A stretch of DNA of 64,000 bases from contig NC_135721.1 in NCBI RefSeq assembly GCF_964656455.1, positions 84,672,754-84,736,753 of the forward strand, read 5' to 3'. The stretch's first letter is position 1. Each line of letters begins with the position of its first letter. Origin of the DNA: Halichoerus grypus. Its lineage: Eukaryota > Chordata > Mammalia > Carnivora > Phocidae. This document shows, piece by piece, positions 58,641 to 64,000 of the stretch. A program made the position numbers and the translations under genes. The notes beneath the pieces were generated by a model. The model saw only the letters and a list, made by a program, of their open reading frames with translations. It was not told the DNA's origin and searched no databases.

Positions 58641-60699
58641 ATTAAGATCACAGCTCCCGTCTTCAAGGTTAGAGAGACAGATGAGATGCTTCTCGTTAAT
58701 TCTGCAATAGAACTTTTTATTTTCTTTCCACCTTTTTCTACCAAACCCTCACAGAGACCTCGGATGAGTTTTAAGCTGGATTTGTTGATTTACATTTCTG
58801 AAAAATGGTTCTGTTTTCTTTGAAGAGATTGTTTGGGAAAGAGTGAGCCTGGAAAAAAGAGGGGTTAGTTAGTAAGCAGTATGTGCAAGGATCGTGATTT
58901 AGAAAAGAGATATGGATGGAGCGGAGATGGAGTTTAGAGGTAGGAGAAGCAGAGCTTGTTGATGGATTAGATGCGAGTGTGACAGCAAGGAAAGGAAGCT
59001 GGAGGAGGTAGATCTATAGATGTGTCATGTAATGACATGGGAACCCTTACAGAGAAAACAAAGGATCTCTTTTCTTGCCCCAAAGACTAAGATAAGATCT
59101 TAATCAAATTAAAACAGAAAAAGGAGGAAGATCAGCTTAAAATAAGTTCATGTGAAAAATGGTATGGATATTTGTTGATCACAATCAAGACAGGCTGGGC
59201 TATGCATAAAAAAACTAAATATTTTAAAAATATATACATAAGTCATTCCCTCAAACATCAGTAGCTTAACAGTAAAACAATTAGTTGCTCAAGTGTCAGG
59301 TGGCCCCTGTCCATTTTGAACATGAGACATCCAAGGTGGCCACTGGAGTGGAAGTGGGAGATGAGGGGACAACAGTGGCTCTTCATTGCCTTAGCGAGGA
59401 ATTGACAAGCTTCACTTTCGTTCAGAATCCTTTTGCCAAAACTAGTTGCAACCCTCCAAGTTAACTGAAAGAGAAGGTGGAACATACAAGGGAGCCCATG
59501 GAATATTTGAACAGTCTGTCCATTCTAGAAGAGCCAACAATGAGTCAATTAAATCTGAAGGCTGATGCAGTAGACATAGGGACAGGAGCAGGTGGGGAGC
59601 AGGATGGCTGAACCCTGCATTCATCGCGATGGTGGGGTCCTCCTCTATATAGAAAGAAGACTAATTTGAGCATCCAGGGAACATGCTGAGTTGATGAAGG
59701 TTCTTTCACTAAGAGGACTAGGAGGAGAGACATTTAGCATGGGGATTAGGACACTTGGGGATGGAGTACAACTCTCTTCTTCAAATACCTGCAGATGTAT
59801 TATTCCATTTTACTCCAGAAGTAGCTGGAAGAGTCCATGTAAGTGGAGAAAGGAAACTTCTACTTCCAACTAGAATGTTGTTTCCCAAAGTACAGTGAAC
59901 ATACCGTATTCTAAAGCATTCAGACAGCAGCTGGGCCATTATTTGTTAGCAATATTACGAGTGCATTTCTGCAGTGAGTGAAGTAAGTGACCTCTGAGTA
60001 TATCTGATTCGAGGATTCTCTGAGTCATTTATTTATTGTTGTCTCTATTAACACGTTTAGCATCTTTGGATTTGAAACTATGAAGACAGGGGAGGTCGAA
60101 GATGGAAAAGGATGGTGACACACATCTTTTCTTCTAACTTTGTTATTTTTTGTTCTCAAAATTGCAGTTAGCTCACTTCAATAACTGGGAGTTTGCTCAT
60201 CCTAGTCTTCATATATGTCTATTAGAGATCTTGAAGTGCAGTGAGACTGAATTGCTCATTCACCTTACTCAGTCCTACATTGACATTGATGCTATCTGTG
60301 TAAAGTATCCTTTTGTATATTTTTAACATCTGTGGCATTGGATGAAGGATACTGTGTGAGATGGGGAAACCATTTTCTTTCTTTCTTTTTTTTTTTAATT
60401 TGAAAGTCTATTTCCTTTGGGCCTCTTTTTTTTTTTTTTTTTTTTTTAAATGCTGCAAATCTATAGCTATTGCCTTAAGTTAGAAGAGCTCAATTGTTTC
60501 ATTACATTTCAATCATTTCAACGCCTGAGGTCCATCTTTGTGCATTCTCTCCTCCCTTTCTCCTGTCTTGGAGAAGGAAACATCCTACCTTTCCCCAAGT
60601 CTATGTGCACTACCTGAATTTTGATTTTATTTTTTCCTGCCTCCTGTAGGATTATTCCTTTGATCCCTTGCCTTCTTTCCTCCCATCACTGTCTTTTAA
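58641..60699. other. Mostly unique non-coding sequence, one L2-like piece
   Basis: No gene in 2 kb. About 58900-59030 (GCAGAGCTTGTTGATGGATT...GGATTAGATGCGAG) resembles reversed L2 body. T-runs lie at 60387-60398 and 60427-60447. ORFs of 60-76 codons overlap on both strands near 58359-59873. Confidence 0.35.
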
Positions 60700-60965
60700 C
60701 TGGCTTCTTTACCTCATTGTGGCAGAAGACCAACTTTCATTGACATGTTTAGAGTAAAATCTAAATATCTTTCCTCAACTCTGCTGTTCCCTGGAGGTTC
60801 CTCTCTCCCTCTTACACAGCTCACGCCAATGCCTGGCCATTCCTTCAGATTACATAGGCTCAAAATTTATCTCTTTAATTCCTCCTTCCCTCTTGATCTA
60901 CCTGGGAGGTATCTCTCTGGCCATCTGACTTGCATTGCCATCATTAATCCAAGTCCCAATTAAGT
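60700..60965 (+). repeat. L2: L2 fragment (plus strand)
   Basis: GACATGTTTAGAGTAAAATC, then CCTGGCCATTCCTTCAGATT and TAATTCCTCCTTCCCTCTTG follow the order of L2. Confidence 0.5.
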
Positions 60966-61189
60966 AACTTGTGCATCATTACAACAGCCTCTTTCTGCTC
61001 TGGTTAGGGGCCAACTTCTGACTGTTCTGATCTGTTCTATACATATTGGTCAGATTAATTACCCACCTGTCCCCAGATACATCTGATTCCATCATTCTCC
61101 TGACTGGAACCCAGTTTCCCCAAGAGACTATTGAAAGCAACATGGCTGTCTTTGAAGGTTTGACACTCTTCTTCAGCCTCATCTTTAAC
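60966..61189. other. Unassigned interval between L2-like pieces
   Basis: No gene is seen. Minus-strand ORFs of 67 and 84 codons overlap in different frames. It may be decayed L2 joining the two flanking pieces. Confidence 0.35.
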
Positions 61190-61505
61190 CACTATCCAAA
61201 ATGAACCTAATATGGCAGCCATTCCCACAAGACACACCATACTTAGTCTTCCTGCATTCTTTTTACTTAGCCTGCTCTCTCCCCACTCACATTCCCTTGT
61301 CCAAATCATACTGACCTTAACAAGTTTTTGTCTGAAAAGATGCAGCCTCTCTGACCGCCCATATCATTTTGTTTGTATTCAGACATCTTGCCTATTGTCT
61401 GCGCTTCACGCTCCTCGTGGGCAAGAATGATGTCTATTTGTCTGAAATACTTCTAGCTCCTAGCGCAGGACAATGCAATTAGTCGACTAACCAAATAACT
61501 GCTGG
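61190..61505 (+). repeat. L2: L2 3' end (plus strand)
   Basis: TCTGACCGCCCATATCATTT, then TCTTGCCTATTGTCTGCGCT, then CTCCTCGTGGGCAAGAATGA, then CTCCTAGCGCAGGACAATGC form the L2 3' terminal order. Confidence 0.65.
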
Positions 61506-61599
61506 ATAAGGAAGAGATATGCCCTTCTTTGTTTAATACAACTGGTTCATAAAACTGGGGTATATCTAGATCCTTTAAACTTGTTTTTGTTTGGTATAC

Positions 61600-61828
61600 A
61601 GTCTTGGATTTTTTTTTTTTTTTTTTTAAGATTTTATTTATTTATTTGACAGAGAGAGACAGCAAGAGAGGGAACACAAGCAGGGGGAGTGGGAGAGGGA
61701 GAAGCAGGCTTCCAGCTGAGCAGGGAGCCCTATGCGGAGCTCGATCCCAGGACCCTGGGATCATGATCTGAGCCGAAGGCAGACACTTAATGACTGAGCC
61801 ACCCGGGCGCCCCTAGTCTCGGATTTTT
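61600..61828 (-). mobile_element. SINEC: CanSINE, full length and young-looking
   Basis: The body is about 61614-61814, minus strand, with a T-run of about 20 at the tail side and CCACCCGGGCGCCCCT at the right. The 14-bp flank AGTCTTGGATTTTT (61600-61613) and AGTCTCGGATTTTT (61815-61828) differs at one base. The body is close to the SINE at 8008. Confidence 0.94.
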
Positions 61829-63672
61829 GAATCTGAGAAATTTGTATACCCTTCTTTCTTCCTCTCTTAGTTGTTGTTGGTGGTGGTATCATAGTTGTTA
61901 TTCTGTAGGAGTGCTTACAATCTCGTGCTATTTGGTGAAAGAGAACATTTTCAGCATGACTTCCCAGGATTTTCAGATATTATCGCGAGTGTTTTTGTCA
62001 TTATTAATGCTTGTTACAACTTTTATTTCCCTAAATGCCAGGGCTTATTTCCTTTTGTCTTTAAGCCTGGAATCCTGCTGTGAGGTTCTTTATTACTTAG
62101 AGCCATAAATATGTGGACTTCTACCTCTGGGTTTTGAAAGTTAAGTGCAAAGTCAAAGCTGTGATTTTTATACTTCCCTGATAATCTAATGACAGTTGGA
62201 TTTTTAATGTTAACTAGACGAAGCCAAAAGAATGCCCAGAAATTTGTTCAAAATGGTTAAGCCCCAGACAACAAAGCTCCAGGCTTCTATTTTCAACAAA
62301 TCCGGATTATTCTGATAGTAAATATTTCATTTTTCCCCCAACTGGATTAACCCTGTTTGGCATCTCCTATCAATTTGCAGCTTTGCCATCCTCAAAGGTG
62401 ATTTCTAAGGATTTAAACAAACACTGTAACCATGCTTCTAGTTAACTCTTCTACACCTCTGAGAAGAAATTTGTGAATAAATGTCGTTTCTCTTTAAAAC
62501 ATGAGAAACGATAGGATCACATTTTTATTGCAACAGCAGAACAAGTTAGATAGCACAACTGAAATCACCTAAGTAGCATGGACTCGTATGCATGGCGGGG
62601 CCACGATAGTATTTGTTAAATTCAGTCACTCGACAAATACTAATTCCACCAGTCACAATGTTCAATAAGACTCCTTCCTTCCTTCTATCCTATGGATTTC
62701 ACTGTTCACTGGGTGGAGACAGGGAAATAAAGGATCATTTATAAAAGACTCTTCAATAGAGCTTATACCATAAATACATAAAGAAGGGCATGCCTAACTT
62801 TGCTGCCAACTTCATAGAGAAGTAGAAAAATGAAATGAATTTTAAATGATAAATAGGAATTTTTTAAAAAGTTGGAAAGGGTAGCAAGAAAAAGGTAGTC
62901 TTCAACATAGTAGAGCACATACCAAAGCATAAAGTTGTGAAAATACATGACACTTTTTTTTTTTTATTAATTCAGTCAAATTACACACTGGATTGCAAAC
63001 TGTGCCTAAGAGCCTTGAGTATTTATTTAATTACTTTTATAGGAATAGGATGTTGCAGATGAGACAGAAGGGGAGTGGCCTGACAGAGGGAAACAAGGAG
63101 GGTGAGTTGCTGTGGGAATTGAGAAAAGCCAGAGCTTCTGCTTAGAGAAATGCAACTGGTTTCCTAAGGTACAAAACTGGCATGCATACAAGGCAGTGAT
63201 TATGGAAGACTAGTCAGTTCCTGGGGAGGTCTTGAAAAATAGAACAGTTTAGAATTTAGAGTCTACTATCACTTGTTCTTAGCCAGGGAGGACACTATCT
63301 GTGGAGCTCTTAAACAATGCCTCTGATTCGGATTTAGTAGCTCCAGCATAGGACATCTGCACTTCCAAAAATCCCCAGAAAGACATGTGTCCTATCTCCC
63401 AGGCTAGGAACCAGAGGGGTGCCGAGAAGTCATTGTGTGCACCATGCAAGCAAGAACCACAGTTTTGTTCCAGGAAAATCATTCTTCACTACAGAGCACT
63501 GATTCTCAGCCCTGGCTGCACAGTAGAAACTTCTGGAGACCTTTTCGTCACACTGAGACACAAGACCCATTCCAGACTAAGTCAGAACCTCCTTTGGTGG
63601 AGCCTGAGTGTCTGTATATTTTTAAAGCTCTTCTGGTGATTTTAGTGATGAGAACCATAGAATAGGGTTGGC
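61829..63672. other. Unique AT-rich non-coding sequence
   Basis: No gene is seen in 1.8 kb. ORFs of 61-93 codons lack domains. A T-run is at about 62956-62966. Confidence 0.4.
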
Positions 63673-63721
63673 ATAGAATAGAATAGAATAGAATAGAATA
63701 GAATAGAATAGAATAGAATAG
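63673..63721. repeat. (GAATA)n pentanucleotide microsatellite
   Basis: About nine uninterrupted AATAG/GAATA units. Confidence 0.95.
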
Positions 63722-64000
63722 GTTGACATGTGAAACTAAGAAACCAGTTAGGGTTGGTTATTGACAGGAAAGCCTAAGTGTCTTAATCAATTTAGGCTTG
63801 TGAAGTTACTGTTCAAGGATTACTCACTATGTTTACAAATATGTTAAGATATGATTTTGCTGGGGGTGTTCCACTAAGGGTAAATCCCATTGCCTCCTAT
63901 AATTTCTTAGACATCAACATCTGTGTTTTGTGTCCATTAATCCCACTTTATTGTGTAAATATATGATGGTCTCCCTCCCTGGCATGCCAACTAGAGAAAG
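63722..64000. other. Unique non-coding sequence to window end
   Basis: Nothing recognisable in the last 280 bases. Confidence 0.35.

Noticed and set aside
1..64000. Search for a new multi-gene system
   Set aside because: The window is vertebrate non-coding DNA with transposons. There are no operons, defence-gene neighbourhoods or intact long host genes.

Overview
The window looks like nuclear DNA from a carnivoran mammal, probably a caniform. The diagnostic evidence is thirteen copies of the carnivore tRNA-derived SINE (CanSINE/SINEC) and a 5-kb LINE-1 whose 5'UTR, ORF remnants and 3'UTR read as the carnivore L1 type. Both are recognised from memory of the families. I could not run a database search, and the sequence alone does not settle the species. 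The DNA is AT-rich and intergenic or intronic in character. I found no host protein-coding gene, no convincing exon, and no tRNA, rRNA or CRISPR. The open reading frames are short, lack codon or domain logic, or are reverse-strand shadows of L1 and of a TTTC microsatellite.

Layout. Positions 1-8000 are mostly unique AT-rich sequence with two stretches that look like conserved non-coding DNA (about 5390-6660 and 7630-7990). Positions 8000-13900 hold a young SINE, several MIR fragments, a 5'-truncated L1 with a perfect 17-bp target-site duplication, a SINE reduced to its tail, and a MER5-like hAT element. Positions 13900-25400 are repeat-rich: unnamed old repeats, a plus-strand L1 3' end, L2 and MIR pieces, two SINEs, a long TTTC array and a possible solo LTR. 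Positions 25400-40700 are mostly unique. They contain L2, MIR and old L1 fragments, candidate conserved blocks near 27.8, 34.4 and 35.8 kb, and a striking 93-nt near-perfect hairpin at 36290-36382.

Positions 40711-41166 carry two SINEs inserted one after the other into the same target. The L1 follows at about 41264-46213 on the minus strand. Its 5' and 3' ends are both present, but most of ORF1 and the endonuclease half of ORF2 are deleted, with an A/T microsatellite at the join. Its 5'UTR also carries a roughly 263-bp tandem duplication. Positions 46200-64000 alternate SINEs, old L1, L2 and MIR fragments with unique sequence, including a candidate conserved block at 57.8-58.4 kb.

No set of genes works together here. 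What functional content there is would be regulatory (conserved non-coding elements, the hairpin) or the past activity of transposable elements. No previously undescribed multi-gene system is visible. The observations most worth following are the hairpin with paired AP-1-like and E-box motifs, the rearranged L1, the same-site double SINE insertion, and the strong strand bias of the SINEs.
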